Source: Paucilactobacillus oligofermentans DSM 15707 = LMG 22743 | Lineage (GTDB): Bacteria > Bacillota > Bacilli > Lactobacillales > Lactobacillaceae | Direction of reading: 5' to 3' | NCBI RefSeq assembly: GCF_001434315.1 | Contig: NZ_AZFE01000003.1 | Span: forward strand, 62,001 to 126,000 | DNA: 64,000 nucleotides | Part shown: piece after piece, positions 8,110 to 16,616 of the stretch | Numbering within the stretch: the stretch's first letter is position 1 | Layout of the letters: the number at the start of each line of letters is the position of its first letter | Made by a program: the position numbers and the translations under genes | The notes under the pieces: generated by a model | Database searches by the model: none | What the model was told of the DNA's origin: nothing | The model's input: only the letters and a program-made list of their open reading frames with translations

Positions 8110-9513
8110 ATGCTGAAAATTTATAATACTTTAAGTAGAAAAAAAGAAACTTTTATTCCAATAACTCCTGGAAAAGTAAAAATGTATGTTTGTGGACCAA
8201 CTGTTTACAATTATATTCATATTGGCAATGCACGAAGCGCGATTGCGTTTGATACGATTCGCCGGTATTTTGAGTTCAGTGGCTACGAAGTTAACTATGT
8301 TTCTAATTTTACAGATGTTGATGACAAGATGATTAAGGCAGCCGATGAACAAGGGATTACAGTGGCACAACTCGCCGATAAGTTTATTGCTGCTTTTATG
8401 GAAGATACTAAATCAGTAAATATTGAGCCAGCAACAACGCATCCACGGGCAACCGAAAATATTCCTGAAATTATTGAATTTATTAAAGACTTAATTGATA
8501 AAGACTTTGCCTATGAAGCGGATGGGGATGTCTATTATCGAACTCGTAAGTTTGATAATTATGGTCAGTTATCCGATCAGTCAATTGATGATTTAGAAGT
8601 TGGTGCGAGTCAGCATGTGAATGCGCATGAATTTGACAAGAAGGAAGATCCAATTGATTTTGCTTTATGGAAAGCTGCGAAACCAGATGAAATTAATTGG
8701 GATTCACCTTGGGGCAAAGGACGTCCAGGCTGGCATATTGAATGTTCAGTCATGTCGACTAAATATCTGGGGGATACTTTTGATGTTCATGGTGGTGGTC
8801 AAGATTTAGAATTTCCACATCATGAAAATGAAATTGCTCAAACTGAAGCTAGAACGGGTAAAAAATTTGCTAATTACTGGATGCACAACGGCTTTGTAAC
8901 CGTTGGCGACGAGAATGAAAAAATGAGTAAGTCACTCGGTAACTTTGTGACAGTTCATGATATTATCAAAAATATCGACCCACAAGTACTGCGTTTCTTT
9001 ATGGCGACAACCCAATATCGTCATCCAATTCAATATAATTCACTTAATATTCAAGATGCTCAAAATAACTTAGCACATATTCAAACTGCATTTGAGAACT
9101 TAGATTATCGGTTAAAAGATGGTCTTGATGGTAATGATGAAGTTAAAAATGATATCAAAAACTTTATTGATCGTTATCAAGCCGCGATGGATGATGATTT
9201 TAATGTTCAAAATGGAATAGCAGTTGTGTATGAATTAGTTAAATATAGTAATGTATATTCTGAACGCAAAGTAGTAAAAAAAGCATCGATTGAATTACTA
9301 CAAACAACAATTCAAAGATTAGTTGCAGTATTTGGAATTAAACTTAGTATTGAAGCGTTAGATGATGACGAAATTATGAAGCTAATTGCACAACGTGATC
9401 AAGCGCGTGTTGATAAAGATTTCGCTTTAAGTGATAAAATTCGGGATGCTTTAAAAGCAGATGGCATTATTATTGAAGATACACCAAATGGAACCCGTTA
9501 TAGGAAGGAATAA
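8110..9513 (+). CDS. cysS: Cysteinyl-tRNA synthetase
   Basis: Charges tRNA-Cys. C28 in YVCGPTVYN is the first zinc ligand, HIGN at 37-40 is the HIGH signature, HIECSVMS and FPHHENE carry further zinc ligands, and [10 protein letters not shown] near residue 270 is KMSKS. 467 residues, full length. The ATG follows GAGGGGAT. The mrnC start is 1 nt after the stop, so cysS-mrnC-rlmB is a tight operon as in Bacillus. Confidence 0.97.
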   Translation: MLKIYNTLSRKKETFIPITPGKVKMYVCGPTVYNYIHIGNARSAIAFDTIRRYFEFSGYEVNYVSNFTDVDDKMIKAADEQGITVAQLADKFIAAFMEDTKSVNIEPATTHPRATENIPEIIEFIKDLIDKDFAYEADGDVYYRTRKFDNYGQLSDQSIDDLEVGASQHVNAHEFDKKEDPIDFALWKAAKPDEINWDSPWGKGRPGWHIECSVMSTKYLGDTFDVHGGGQDLEFPHHENEIAQTEARTGKKFANYWMHNGFVTVGDENEKMSKSLGNFVTVHDIIKNIDPQVLRFFMATTQYRHPIQYNSLNIQDAQNNLAHIQTAFENLDYRLKDGLDGNDEVKNDIKNFIDRYQAAMDDDFNVQNGIAVVYELVKYSNVYSERKVVKKASIELLQTTIQRLVAVFGIKLSIEALDDDEIMKLIAQRDQARVDKDFALSDKIRDALKADGIIIEDTPNGTRYRKE

Positions 9514-9514
9514 C

Positions 9515-9919
9515 ATGGCAAAAGTAGATTATCAACAAATAAATGGGATTGCGTTAGCCTATTTGGGTGATGCGGCATATGAAGTATATGTTCGAGAACA
9601 TTTATTAAGCAAAGGTTATACTAAACCAACTAAGTTACATCATACAGCCACACATTTTGTGTCGGCCAAAGCACAAGCGGCTTTAATTGATTTGATGAAG
9701 CACGATGAATTATTGAGTAAAGAAGAATGGGATTTCTTTAAGCGCGGACGAAATGCGAATAGTCATACGCATGCCAAACATACGGATGTGTTAACTTATC
9801 GAATCTCAACTGGATTTGAAGCATTAATGGGCTTTTTAAAATTAAGTGAAAATAATGCTCGTTTAGATGAAATTGCAAATTGGTGTATTGAACAAGTTGA
9901 AGCAGGGAGAACAGAATGA
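9515..9919 (+). CDS. mrnC: Mini-ribonuclease III (23S rRNA maturation)
   Basis: RNase III catalytic domain without a dsRNA-binding domain; matures the ends of 23S rRNA. 134 residues, with the catalytic segment [18 protein letters not shown] including D19 and E23, then [14 protein letters not shown] and [13 protein letters not shown], typical of the YazC/MrnC family. The ATG at 9515 follows AGGAAGGA. It begins 1 nt after cysS and overlaps rlmB by 4 nt (ATGA), which indicates coupled translation. Confidence 0.94.
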   Translation: MAKVDYQQINGIALAYLGDAAYEVYVREHLLSKGYTKPTKLHHTATHFVSAKAQAALIDLMKHDELLSKEEWDFFKRGRNANSHTHAKHTDVLTYRISTGFEALMGFLKLSENNARLDEIANWCIEQVEAGRTE

Positions 9920-10671
9920 GTGAAGAACAAAAAGAATCAACTGATTTTATCATTGGCCGTCATGCCGTTACCGAGGCTTTAAAGACAGATCAATCAATTA
10001 ACAAGTTATTCTTACAGGATGCGTTAAAATCAGATGGAATTAAGGATATTGTAAAGTTAGCACGAGATCGTGGAATTGTAATTTCAAATGTGCCAAAGAC
10101 GAAATTAGATTTATTAACAGATCGTCAAAAGCATCAAGGAGTTGTATTAGCAATTTCTGCGTATCAATATGCGGAGATTGATGATTTATTTGCAAAGGCG
10201 GAAGCGGCAAATGAAAATCCCTTCTTTTTAATTCTTGATGAAATTGAAGATCCACATAATTTGGGATCAATCATGCGAACGGCTGATGCAGCAGGTGTTC
10301 ACGGAATTATTATTCCAAAACGCCGGGCAGTTGGATTAACTTCAGTTGTTGCTAAAACTTCAACAGGAGCAATCGAACATGTGCCAGTTGTACAAGTTAC
10401 AAATCTAGTACAAACCGTTAAAGAATTACAAAAACGTGGTGTTTGGGTCTTTGGAACTGATATGAACGGGACTGATTATCGTCGCTGGGATGCCAAAGGA
10501 TCAAGTGCGTTGATCATTGGTAATGAAGGTAAAGGAATTTCTCAACTATTGAAAAAATCAGTTGATGAAATGTTAACTATTCCGATGGTTGGACATGTAC
10601 AATCGTTAAATGCGAGTGTAGCTGCCAGTCTGTTAATTTATCAAGGATTTAACTCACGACACTCATTGTAA
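9916..10671 (+). CDS. rlmB: TrmH/SpoU-family 23S rRNA 2'-O-ribose methyltransferase (RlmB/YacO)
   Basis: SPOUT-class methyltransferase acting on 23S rRNA. The N-terminal substrate-binding domain ([11 protein letters not shown]) is followed by the knotted domain with [13 protein letters not shown] (motif 1), GNEGKGIS (motif 2) and [17 protein letters not shown] (motif 3). 251 residues. It overlaps mrnC by 4 nt. The exact methylated base cannot be read from sequence. A terminator follows. Confidence 0.92.
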   Translation: MSEEQKESTDFIIGRHAVTEALKTDQSINKLFLQDALKSDGIKDIVKLARDRGIVISNVPKTKLDLLTDRQKHQGVVLAISAYQYAEIDDLFAKAEAANENPFFLILDEIEDPHNLGSIMRTADAAGVHGIIIPKRRAVGLTSVVAKTSTGAIEHVPVVQVTNLVQTVKELQKRGVWVFGTDMNGTDYRRWDAKGSSALIIGNEGKGISQLLKKSVDEMLTIPMVGHVQSLNASVAASLLIYQGFNSRHSL

Positions 10672-10684
10672 GAATCAAACAGGA

Positions 10685-10712
10685 AGGCTAATCGATAAGA
10701 TTGGTCTTTTTA
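10685..10712 (+). terminator. Terminator of the cysS-mrnC-rlmB operon
   Basis: AGGCTAATC (10685-10693) pairs fully, with two wobble pairs, with GATTGGTCT (10699-10707), followed by T5. Confidence 0.75.
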
Positions 10713-10756
10713 TTTAATTTAAGAGATAAATTACTAGCAAAAAATTATTTGATTAT

Positions 10757-10795
10757 AATGAGCAAATGATGGCTTTTGCTCATTGAATTTTTTTA
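10757..10795 (+). terminator. Second hairpin with T-run in the rlmB-sigH gap
   Basis: AATGAGCAAA (10757-10766) pairs with TTTTGCTCATT (10774-10784) and is followed shortly by seven Ts. It may be a back-up terminator or end a short transcript. No gene is seen between the two hairpins. Confidence 0.45.
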
Positions 10796-10861
10796 ATGCT
10801 CATCTAATATTCATAATTGGGTGTATAAATCGTTTAAAATGTATGTTAAACGTACGTTCGC

Positions 10862-10889
10862 TTGAGAACCGACTTTGTTTCTGTATATT
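10862..10889 (+). promoter_or_regulatory. Probable sigma-A promoter of the sigH-like gene
   Basis: TTGAGA (10862-10867), 16-bp spacer, TATATT (10884-10889), about 50 nt before the start. An AGGTAT/ATACCT pair (10901-10906 and 10924-10929) can form a hairpin just before the ribosome binding site. Confidence 0.5.
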
Positions 10890-10940
10890 TAGAAAATGAA
10901 AGGTATACTCGAAATAAATTTTGATACCTCAGGAGGAAAC

Positions 10941-11507
10941 ATGTACGAAGTAACTGCAAAACAGTTGATATCTGATACGGAATTAATCAGGCGGGCTAAC
11001 GCAGGAGATTCAATCAGTTTTACAGCTTTATTTAAACGGTACTTACCGCTGGTTCGTAAGTTACAACGACAATATTATTTTAAGCAATTAGATCGAGATG
11101 ACTGGGAACAAGAAGCTCAAATTGTTTGTTGGAAGATTATCAAAAAATTTGATGAAAATAATGGAGCTACTTTTGGCAGTTTTTTTAAAATTAGTTTGCG
11201 TAACCGAGCATTTGATATTCTGAGACGAGAAAAGAAAATTGAAAGTGTGAATCAATACTTTAATCAAGACGATGAAGCAGATAATGTGGTGGACTATTCA
11301 CGTTCGCGACCAGATGATTGTGCCATTTGCCGAACTGAAGTGGATGAGTTTTTAACTTATTGTTCCTTGTTTGAACTTTCAGTCTTTGATTTAATTACTA
11401 AAGGTCATACTAAAACAGAAATGAGACGAATCTTAAATTGTGATGAACGAAGTATTGATGGTGCTTTAAATCGATGCCGTAAGAAATTGAAATTAGTTTT
11501 AAAGTAA
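10941..11507 (+). CDS. sigH: Sigma-70 family RNA polymerase sigma factor, SigH-like
   Basis: Alternative sigma factor. 188 residues from the ATG at 10941, which has AGGAGG at ideal spacing; an upstream in-frame ATG at 10896 lacks one. Region 2 runs about residues 10-100 (ELIRRANAGDSISFTALFKRY then the DDWEQEAQIVCWK and FLRNR-like core). A C-terminal region-4 helix-turn-helix is about residues 135-185 (KTEMRRILNCDERSIDGALNR). The place between rlmB and rpmG-secE-nusG matches sigH in Bacillus. In lactobacilli these SigH/ComX-like factors are linked to late competence genes; comFA-comFC lie elsewhere in this window. The regulon is not visible from sequence. Confidence 0.8.
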   Translation: MYEVTAKQLISDTELIRRANAGDSISFTALFKRYLPLVRKLQRQYYFKQLDRDDWEQEAQIVCWKIIKKFDENNGATFGSFFKISLRNRAFDILRREKKIESVNQYFNQDDEADNVVDYSRSRPDDCAICRTEVDEFLTYCSLFELSVFDLITKGHTKTEMRRILNCDERSIDGALNRCRKKLKLVLK

Positions 11508-11582
11508 AGCCAAGATTGTAGTGCTAGTTTGACAGTCACCGGTAATGCATGATAATATAACATGGATTGTGGGGTGGCTTTT

Positions 11583-11732
11583 ATGGCCCATACTAAAGTA
11601 GCTTTAGCGTGTTCAGTTTGTGGTTCGCGCAATTATATAATTACAGCTAATCTTAATCGTCAAGAGCGATTAGAAGTTAAAAAGTTTTGTAAGTTTTGTG
11701 GAAAACACACGTTACATCGTGAAACAAAGTAG
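11583..11732 (+). CDS. rpmG: 50S ribosomal protein L33, zinc-ribbon type
   Basis: A 49-residue bL33. It keeps two CxxC pairs (C10/C13 in [10 protein letters not shown] and C36/C39 in FCKFCGKHT), so it is the zinc-binding form. Organisms with this form often carry a cysteine-free paralogue used when zinc is scarce. The ATG at 11583 is preceded by a G-rich GGGGTGG. The position before secE is the standard one. The stop is 17 nt before secE. Confidence 0.93.
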   Translation: MAHTKVALACSVCGSRNYIITANLNRQERLEVKKFCKFCGKHTLHRETK

Positions 11733-11749
11733 TGGGAGGAAAGTTAAAC

Positions 11750-11929
11750 ATGCATTTATTTAGATTTTTTAAAAATGTTGGTAAAGAAATGAAATTAGTA
11801 GTTTGGCCAACGGTTAAAGAAAATCGTCGCGATACAATCGTCGTCGTTTCTTTATCACTATTTTTCGTATTGTTCTTTGCGCTATTTGATTGGTTAATCG
11901 AATCTGGTTTACTCATTTTTGCTAAATAG
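11750..11929 (+). CDS. secE: Preprotein translocase subunit SecE
   Basis: Small single-span SecE clamping the SecY channel. 59 residues: an amphipathic N-terminal part with FFKNVGKEMKLVVWPTVKE, then one transmembrane helix (about 28-52, VVVSLSLFFVLFFALF). The ATG at 11750 follows GGGAGGAAAG. The neighbours rpmG and nusG are the standard order. Confidence 0.94.
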   Translation: MHLFRFFKNVGKEMKLVVWPTVKENRRDTIVVVSLSLFFVLFFALFDWLIESGLLIFAK

Positions 11930-11931
11930 TG

Positions 11932-11960
11932 TAGTCAAATGAACTTTCTTTTGATATACT
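11932..11960 (+). promoter_or_regulatory. Extended -10 promoter for nusG
   Basis: TAGTCA (11932-11937), 17-bp spacer, TATACT (11955-11960) preceded by TGA. The start point would be near 11967, only a few bases before an intrinsic terminator. Confidence 0.6.
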
Positions 11961-11973
11961 TTGTTTGTTGAGG

Positions 11974-11999
11974 ACTTCGTTTAGTGCGAAGTTTTTTTA
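11974..11999 (+). terminator. Intrinsic terminator in the secE-nusG gap, inside the nusG leader
   Basis: ACTTCG (11974-11979), loop TTTAGTG, CGAAGT (11987-11992), then a run of seven Ts. It ends secE but also lies downstream of the promoter at 11932-11960. Confidence 0.8.
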
Positions 12000-12042
12000 T
12001 TTTGTTTATAATTCCGACGTTAAAAAATAGGAGATATTTATT

Positions 12043-12591
12043 GTGGCTGAATCAATAGAAAAACAATGGTACGTATTGCATACTTATTCTGGATATGAAA
12101 ATCGAGTTAAGAGTAATCTTGAATCTCGTGCTCAATCAATGGGAATGGAAGAATTCATTTATCGAATTGTTGTTCCAGAACAAGAAGTACGTGAAATTAA
12201 AGATGGTAAAGCTAAAGAATCTATCCAAAAGACTTTCCCAGGTTATGTATTAGTTGAAATGGTAATGACTGATCAAGCTTGGTATATCGTTCGTAATACT
12301 CCAGGTGTTACCGGATTCGTCGGTTCTCATGGTGGTGGATCAAAACCTACGCCATTGTTACCAGACGAAGTTGATTTAGTACTTCATCGTCTTGGCATGA
12401 GTGCTCGTCATCAAGACTTAGATGTTGAAGTTGGCGAAACGATAAAAATCGTTGAAGGTGCTTTTGCAGACTTAACTGGTAAGATTACTGAAATTGATTC
12501 AGAAAAGATGAAATTAAAAGTTAACATCGAAATGTTTGGTCGCGAAACTGCAACCGAATTAGATTTCGATCAAGTTGATAAATTACTTTAA
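12043..12591 (+). CDS. nusG: Transcription termination/antitermination factor NusG
   Basis: Binds RNA polymerase and affects pausing, termination and coupling to ribosomes. 182 residues: the NGN domain opens KQWYVLHTYSGYENRVK and includes FPGYVLVEM and VRNTPGVTGFVG; a C-terminal KOW domain includes VEGAFADLTGKITEID. The start is GTG behind TAGGAGATA. It is flanked by two terminators and has its own promoter candidate upstream of the first one. Confidence 0.97.
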   Translation: MAESIEKQWYVLHTYSGYENRVKSNLESRAQSMGMEEFIYRIVVPEQEVREIKDGKAKESIQKTFPGYVLVEMVMTDQAWYIVRNTPGVTGFVGSHGGGSKPTPLLPDEVDLVLHRLGMSARHQDLDVEVGETIKIVEGAFADLTGKITEIDSEKMKLKVNIEMFGRETATELDFDQVDKLL

Positions 12592-12601
12592 AATTTAGTT
12601 T

Positions 12602-12631
12602 AGCATTGGTCATTGAACCAGTGCTTTTTTT
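12602..12631 (+). terminator. nusG terminator overlapping the rplK promoter
   Basis: AGCATTGGT (12602-12610), loop CATTGA, ACCAGTGCT (12617-12625, one G-U pair), then T7. The -35 box of the next operon lies inside the loop and right arm. Confidence 0.88.
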
Positions 12632-12641
12632 ATGGTAAACT
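12613..12641 (+). promoter_or_regulatory. Promoter of the L11-L1 (rplK-rplA) operon
   Basis: TTGAAC (12613-12618), 17-bp spacer, TAAACT (12636-12641) with an upstream TGG (extended -10). The predicted start is about 12648, the first base of the leader hairpin. Confidence 0.7.
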
Positions 12642-12647
12642 TTAAAG

Positions 12648-12703
12648 GTATGTTTTTGACATACTTAGTGGGAGGGGCAAATCTAATGTCCCATCATTAC
12701 CAC
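12648..12703 (+). promoter_or_regulatory. Ribosomal protein L1 binding site in the rplK leader (23S rRNA mimic)
   Basis: A GTATGT/ACATAC hairpin (12648-12664) is followed by AGTGGGAGGGGC pairing with GTCCC and then ATCATTACCAC. The pattern GUGGGAG...ACCAC copies the L1-binding loop of 23S rRNA, where GUGG pairs with CCAC (12668-12671 with 12700-12703) around an asymmetric loop. L1 is known to repress its own operon by binding such mimics. The same AGTGGGAGGG recurs before rplA. Confidence 0.75.
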
Positions 12704-12727
12704 AATGACCTAAGGAGGTTATGTCTC

Positions 12728-13153
12728 ATGGCAAAAAAAGTAGCTAATGTTGTTAAGTTACAAATTCCAGCCGGTAAGGCAACTCCAGCGCCACCAGTTG
12801 GACCAGCGCTTGGACAAGCAGGAATTAATATTATGGGTTTCACAAAGGAATTTAATGCACGTACTGCTGATCAAGCAGGACTATTAATTCCCGTAGTGAT
12901 TAGTGTATACGAAGATCGTTCATTCGACTTCATCACTAAGACACCACCCGCTTCAGTTTTATTGAAGAAAGCCGTAGGTGTTGAACACGGTTCCGGTGAA
13001 CCAAACACTAAAAAAGTAGCCAAGGTTACCAAGGCTCAAGTGCAACAAATTGCCGAAACTAAAATGCAAGATCTAAACGCTTCTGATGTTGAATCAGCAA
13101 TGCGCATGATCGAAGGTACTGCACGCAGTATGGGCTTTGAAGTCGAAGGTTAA
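12728..13153 (+). CDS. rplK: 50S ribosomal protein L11
   Basis: Part of the GTPase-associated centre of the large subunit. 141 residues, with [20 protein letters not shown] and [15 protein letters not shown] at the N-terminus and an RNA-binding C-terminal domain. The ATG at 12728 has TAAGGAGG upstream at correct spacing; the out-of-frame ATG at 12721 is not used. First gene of the L11-L1 operon. Confidence 0.98.
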   Translation: MAKKVANVVKLQIPAGKATPAPPVGPALGQAGINIMGFTKEFNARTADQAGLLIPVVISVYEDRSFDFITKTPPASVLLKKAVGVEHGSGEPNTKKVAKVTKAQVQQIAETKMQDLNASDVESAMRMIEGTARSMGFEVEG

Positions 13154-13169
13154 TATAACCGTGACAGTC

Positions 13170-13222
13170 GGGTACTTCATAAAAATGAATGTACCAAGTG
13201 GGAGGGAACTCCGTTTGACCAC
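13170..13222 (+). promoter_or_regulatory. Second L1 binding site, between rplK and rplA
   Basis: A hairpin GGTACTTCAT/ATGAATGTACC (13170-13194, one bulged T) precedes AGTGGGAGGG...TTTGACCAC. GTGG (13198-13201) pairs with CCAC (13219-13222). It repeats the layout of the rplK-leader site, so L1 could control rplA separately from rplK. Confidence 0.7.
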
Positions 13223-13245
13223 ATTTTGCAAGGAGGAAAACACAA

Positions 13246-13938
13246 ATGGCTCAAAATAGAGGTAAAAAGTACCAAGATGCCGTCAAGAAAGTAGATGCTG
13301 AAAAAGTATATACTGCTGACGAAGCTATCAACTTGGTTAAAGAAATTGATTTCGCAAAATTTGATGCAACTGTTGAAGTTGCTTTCAATTTAAATGTTGA
13401 TACAAAACAAGCAGACCAACAATTAAGAGGTGCAGTCGTACTTCCTAACGGAACTGGTAAAGACCAAACCGTTGTTGTATTTGCTAAGGGTGACAAAGCT
13501 AAAGAAGCCGAAGCTGCTGGTGCCGACGTTGTCGGTGAAGATGATCTAGTTGCTCGTATTTCTGATGGTTGGCTTGATTTTGATGTTGCAATTGCAACAC
13601 CAGACATGATGGCTCAAGTTGGTCGTTTAGGTCGTGCTTTAGGACCTAAGGGATTGATGCCTAACCCTAAAACTGGAACTGTTACTATGGACGTAACTAA
13701 GGCTGTTACTGAATCAAAAGCCGGTAAGGTAACTTATCGTACTGATCGTGATGGTAATGTTCATGTTCCAACTGGTAAAGTTTCATTTGATGCAGCTAAG
13801 TTGGCTGAAAATCTTAAGACTATCTCAGATGTAGTTATTAAGTCTCGCCCAGCTTCAGTTCGTGGAACATACATCAAGCATGTTTCACTTGCATCTACAT
13901 TTGGCCCAAGTATTAATATTGATGTAGCATCACTTTAA
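13246..13938 (+). CDS. rplA: 50S ribosomal protein L1
   Basis: Forms the L1 stalk at the E site and acts as translational repressor of its operon. 230 residues. The signature region [21 protein letters not shown] is present, and the N-terminus is [16 protein letters not shown]. The ATG follows AAGGAGG. The second L1 mimic lies 24 nt upstream. Confidence 0.98.
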   Translation: MAQNRGKKYQDAVKKVDAEKVYTADEAINLVKEIDFAKFDATVEVAFNLNVDTKQADQQLRGAVVLPNGTGKDQTVVVFAKGDKAKEAEAAGADVVGEDDLVARISDGWLDFDVAIATPDMMAQVGRLGRALGPKGLMPNPKTGTVTMDVTKAVTESKAGKVTYRTDRDGNVHVPTGKVSFDAAKLAENLKTISDVVIKSRPASVRGTYIKHVSLASTFGPSINIDVASL

Positions 13939-13941
13939 TCC

Positions 13942-13969
13942 TTGACTTTTCTCGTCAGATTGGTATACT
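13942..13969 (+). promoter_or_regulatory. Promoter of the rplJ-rplL operon
   Basis: TTGACT (13942-13947), 16-bp spacer, TATACT (13964-13969) with an extended TGG. It starts the L10 leader at about 13976. Confidence 0.8.
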
Positions 13970-13975
13970 ATCTTA

Positions 13976-14085
13976 GTTCAATTAAATAATTCACCTAAGA
14001 CTCAGGCGGCGCAAGCCATAATTATCACCTGCCGAGGAAGCTAAATTTCTTCTCTATGTCTAGGTGGACATAGGGATTTTTTATT
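13976..14085 (+). ncRNA. Ribosomal L10 leader with transcription attenuator
   Basis: The leader carries the conserved L10-leader core: CACCTAAGACTCAGGCGG (from about 13992) opposite ATTATCACCTGCCGAGGAA. In this cis-regulatory family, excess L10(L12)4 binds the RNA. The leader ends in a strong terminator, TCTCTATGTC (14051-14060) with GACATAGGGA (14067-14076), followed by T6. Regulation is therefore probably by attenuation before rplJ. Confidence 0.85.
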
Positions 14086-14122
14086 AAATCCTACATCATT
14101 TTAAATTTTGGAGGTGAAAAAT

Positions 14123-14623
14123 ATGAGTGAACAATTAATCGCAAAGAAAGCAGAAACAGTATCAGCAGTTGCTGATCGTTTCAAGGCTGCAGAATCTGCT
14201 ATCGTTGTTAGCTTACGTGGTTTGACTGTTGAACAAGACACCCGTCTACGTAAGGAACTTCGTGAAGCTGGCGTTTCATTATCAGTAATTAAAAATACTG
14301 TTTTGACTCGTGCTGCTGAACAAGCAGGATATGGCGACTTGAACGATGTTTTTGCAGGACCTAGTGCCGTTGCATTTTCTAATGATGATGCAATCGCACC
14401 AGCTAAGCTTTTGAAGAAGTTCTCAGATGAATTTGAGGCACTTGAAATCAAAGGTGGTATTCTCGAAAAGAGTGTTGCTGATCTTGAAAAGATCAATTTA
14501 TTTGCTACATTACCAAGTCGAGAAGAATTACTTGCTACATTGGCATCAATGCTACAAGCACCTGTTCGCAACGTGGCTTATGCGCTTAACGCCGTTATTG
14601 AAAAGGGCGAAGACGCTGCATAA
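14123..14623 (+). CDS. rplJ: 50S ribosomal protein L10
   Basis: Base of the ribosomal stalk that holds L7/L12 dimers. 166 residues opening [16 protein letters not shown], with [20 protein letters not shown] and [10 protein letters not shown]; the C-terminal helix binds L12. The ATG at 14123 follows GGAGGTG; the in-frame TTG at 14108 overlaps that site. It probably represses its operon through the leader. Confidence 0.97.
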   Translation: MSEQLIAKKAETVSAVADRFKAAESAIVVSLRGLTVEQDTRLRKELREAGVSLSVIKNTVLTRAAEQAGYGDLNDVFAGPSAVAFSNDDAIAPAKLLKKFSDEFEALEIKGGILEKSVADLEKINLFATLPSREELLATLASMLQAPVRNVAYALNAVIEKGEDAA

Positions 14624-14670
14624 TCTTAGTAATAAACAAAAAACACACACAATATTTGGAGGACAATATA

Positions 14671-15039
14671 ATGGCTTTTGATAAAGACACAATCATTGCT
14701 TCATTAAAAGAAGCATCAATCTCAGACCTTAGCGACTTAGTTAAGGCAATCGAAGAAGAATTTGACGTTTCAGCTGCTGCACCAGTTGCAGTTGCTGGCG
14801 CTGCTGGTGGCGAAGCTGCTGCAGCTAAAGATTCATATACTGTAGAACTTACTGAATCTGGCGACCAAAAGGTTAAAGCTATTAAGGCAGTTCGTGAAAT
14901 CACTGGACTTGGCCTTAAAGATGCTAAGGGTCTTGTTGATGCTGTACCTTCAGTTATCAAAGAAGACGTTAAAGAAGACGAAGCTAACGACATCAAGGCT
15001 AAACTTGAAGAAGTCGGTGGAGTTGTTACTCTTAAGTAA
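14671..15039 (+). CDS. rplL: 50S ribosomal protein L7/L12
   Basis: Stalk protein that recruits translation GTPases. 122 residues: N-terminal dimerisation helices ([19 protein letters not shown]), an Ala/Gly-rich hinge (about 38-54) and the conserved C-terminal domain ([20 protein letters not shown]). The ATG at 14671 follows TTGGAGGA. It ends in a terminator. Confidence 0.98.
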   Translation: MAFDKDTIIASLKEASISDLSDLVKAIEEEFDVSAAAPVAVAGAAGGEAAAAKDSYTVELTESGDQKVKAIKAVREITGLGLKDAKGLVDAVPSVIKEDVKEDEANDIKAKLEEVGGVVTLK

Positions 15040-15050
15040 TAATTTTTCTA

Positions 15051-15082
15051 AAAACAGCTCATCAATAGATGTGCTGTTTTTA
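15051..15082 (+). terminator. Terminator of the rplJ-rplL operon
   Basis: AAAACAGC (15051-15058) pairs with GCTGTTTT (15073-15080) around a 14-nt loop. Confidence 0.75.
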
Positions 15083-15106
15083 TTTACAGTAAAATAATTT
15101 TAAATT

Positions 15107-15136
15107 AAAATGGATGCCTATTGGCATCCATTTTTG
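15107..15136. terminator. Bidirectional terminator between rplL and the acyltransferase gene
   Basis: A 12-bp perfect stem (15107-15118 with 15123-15134), TATT loop, A-run on the left and T-run on the right. Confidence 0.88.
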
Positions 15137-16348
15137 TTAATGTTCAATATTTGAATCAGTTACCGTCGTGTGACGAAAATTTGCAAACCATATTTTTATA
15201 TCTTTAAAGTGAACTTGTGGCCGACCAATCATAAAGCCAAGTGGTGAAACTTTGTAAAAGAACCAGGCAATCATAAATGAAACCATAATTACAGATAACC
15301 AACCAACTGGCAAGAGAATTAGTAGCATCCAGTCAGATAAGTTTGCTAATTTAAGCAACCACTCTAATAATAATAATCCAACGATTTGATCAAGATAAAT
15401 ACCGAAACTGATTTTAGCGCCGGTGCTAATTAGGTGTTCAAGAATCTGAGGCATTCCACGTTCACGCCACGCAGCGTATTGTTTGCCAATCCAAAATACT
15501 AGTGGGATTGCTACGGTATCAAAAACCATCATATATGGTTGATTAGCTGAATGGGCATGGTCACTAGAGAGGCCAAGGATATTTTGATTGAGAATTCGAT
15601 AATAAGCAATCGTACCAAGTGATAAGATAATAAAAATTATTGTAATCGTACGAATATGATCATGAATGAAAGTGTTGATTGCTTCGTAATGTTGACTAGT
15701 ATATGCACCAAAAATAAAGAAAAATTGATACGCAATAACGTTAATACTATAAGCATGGAACCAGTAAGGCCAGCTAGATGTATCAACGTACCAAAGCTTA
15801 TATTTAATCAAGGTAGTTAACGCTAATTGGAAAACGAAGCTAATTACTAAAATTCGATTATGAGCATTGGGCCAACGGTGAAAAAGCCAAACGATTATTG
15901 GAAAAACAAGGTACAATTGCAATGTTACTAGTAGATAATACATGTAGTAAAGATCGCCTTGTAGGAGATGTTCCACATATTTGGCCAGCAAATTATTGGA
16001 TACACTCGACATACCAACAAGCATTGGTAAGGTAAAAATAATAAAAGTCCAGATAAAATAAGTCCAGATACTACCGTTGAAACGCTTTTTTAAGAATCCT
16101 AACCAGTTATGGTTATCATAATAGTGCATTGTAAGGACTAAACCGCTCATAAACATAAAGCCCATACGACTGAAATGTACCATCATACGGACACTGATAA
16201 GACCGTAATAAGCTGAGCTATCAGAATTCATGGCGTCAGTAAAAACGTTGACGGTATGATTAAGAAGGACCCCAGAAATGAAAAGGATACGCATAAAATC
16301 AATTTCATATAGATAGCGTTGTTTCTTTTGGGTTGGGTTATGGTGCAA
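15137..16348 (-). CDS. Acyltransferase family 3 integral membrane protein
   Basis: These multi-span proteins transfer acyl groups, often O-acetyl, to sugars of peptidoglycan, exopolysaccharide or lipids; the substrate here is unknown. 403 residues with about ten hydrophobic helices. The N-terminal YEIDFMRILFISGVLLNHT matches the family's opening helix with the catalytic-site histidine, and GLISVRMMVHFSRMGFMFMSG is the second conserved block. The start is TTG behind GAGGT; there is no nearby ATG with a site. It is a single-gene unit between housekeeping operons and the most accessory-looking gene of the first 20 kb. Confidence 0.82.
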   Translation of the reverse strand: MHHNPTQKKQRYLYEIDFMRILFISGVLLNHTVNVFTDAMNSDSSAYYGLISVRMMVHFSRMGFMFMSGLVLTMHYYDNHNWLGFLKKRFNGSIWTYFIWTFIIFTLPMLVGMSSVSNNLLAKYVEHLLQGDLYYMYYLLVTLQLYLVFPIIVWLFHRWPNAHNRILVISFVFQLALTTLIKYKLWYVDTSSWPYWFHAYSINVIAYQFFFIFGAYTSQHYEAINTFIHDHIRTITIIFIILSLGTIAYYRILNQNILGLSSDHAHSANQPYMMVFDTVAIPLVFWIGKQYAAWRERGMPQILEHLISTGAKISFGIYLDQIVGLLLLEWLLKLANLSDWMLLILLPVGWLSVIMVSFMIAWFFYKVSPLGFMIGRPQVHFKDIKIWFANFRHTTVTDSNIEH

Positions 16349-16616
16349 GGTAGATACCTCAATTTCCTAAATTATGATGAATGTTATTCATGATAGTTTA
16401 AAGTTGTGGTCGTTTTTGGTAGAAAAAAGTAGCTTAAAAGCTAACATTTTATGAAGATGTTGTGAATTTAACGTATTAGTCAATAATTAGCGTATTTTTA
16501 GCGGATATGAGTTTGTATGCTGACGATAACTATTTATATTTGAATAGATAATTACGCGTCTTAGAACGAAGTGATGTAATCCTAATGGATGCTGAATAAA
16601 TTATGGTATAGAAAAA
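16349..16616. other. Intergenic region upstream of the acyltransferase gene
   Basis: About 270 bp of AT-rich sequence between the acyltransferase start and the nrdF terminator. No gene and no convincing promoter pair were found. Nothing else is recognised. Confidence 0.5.
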
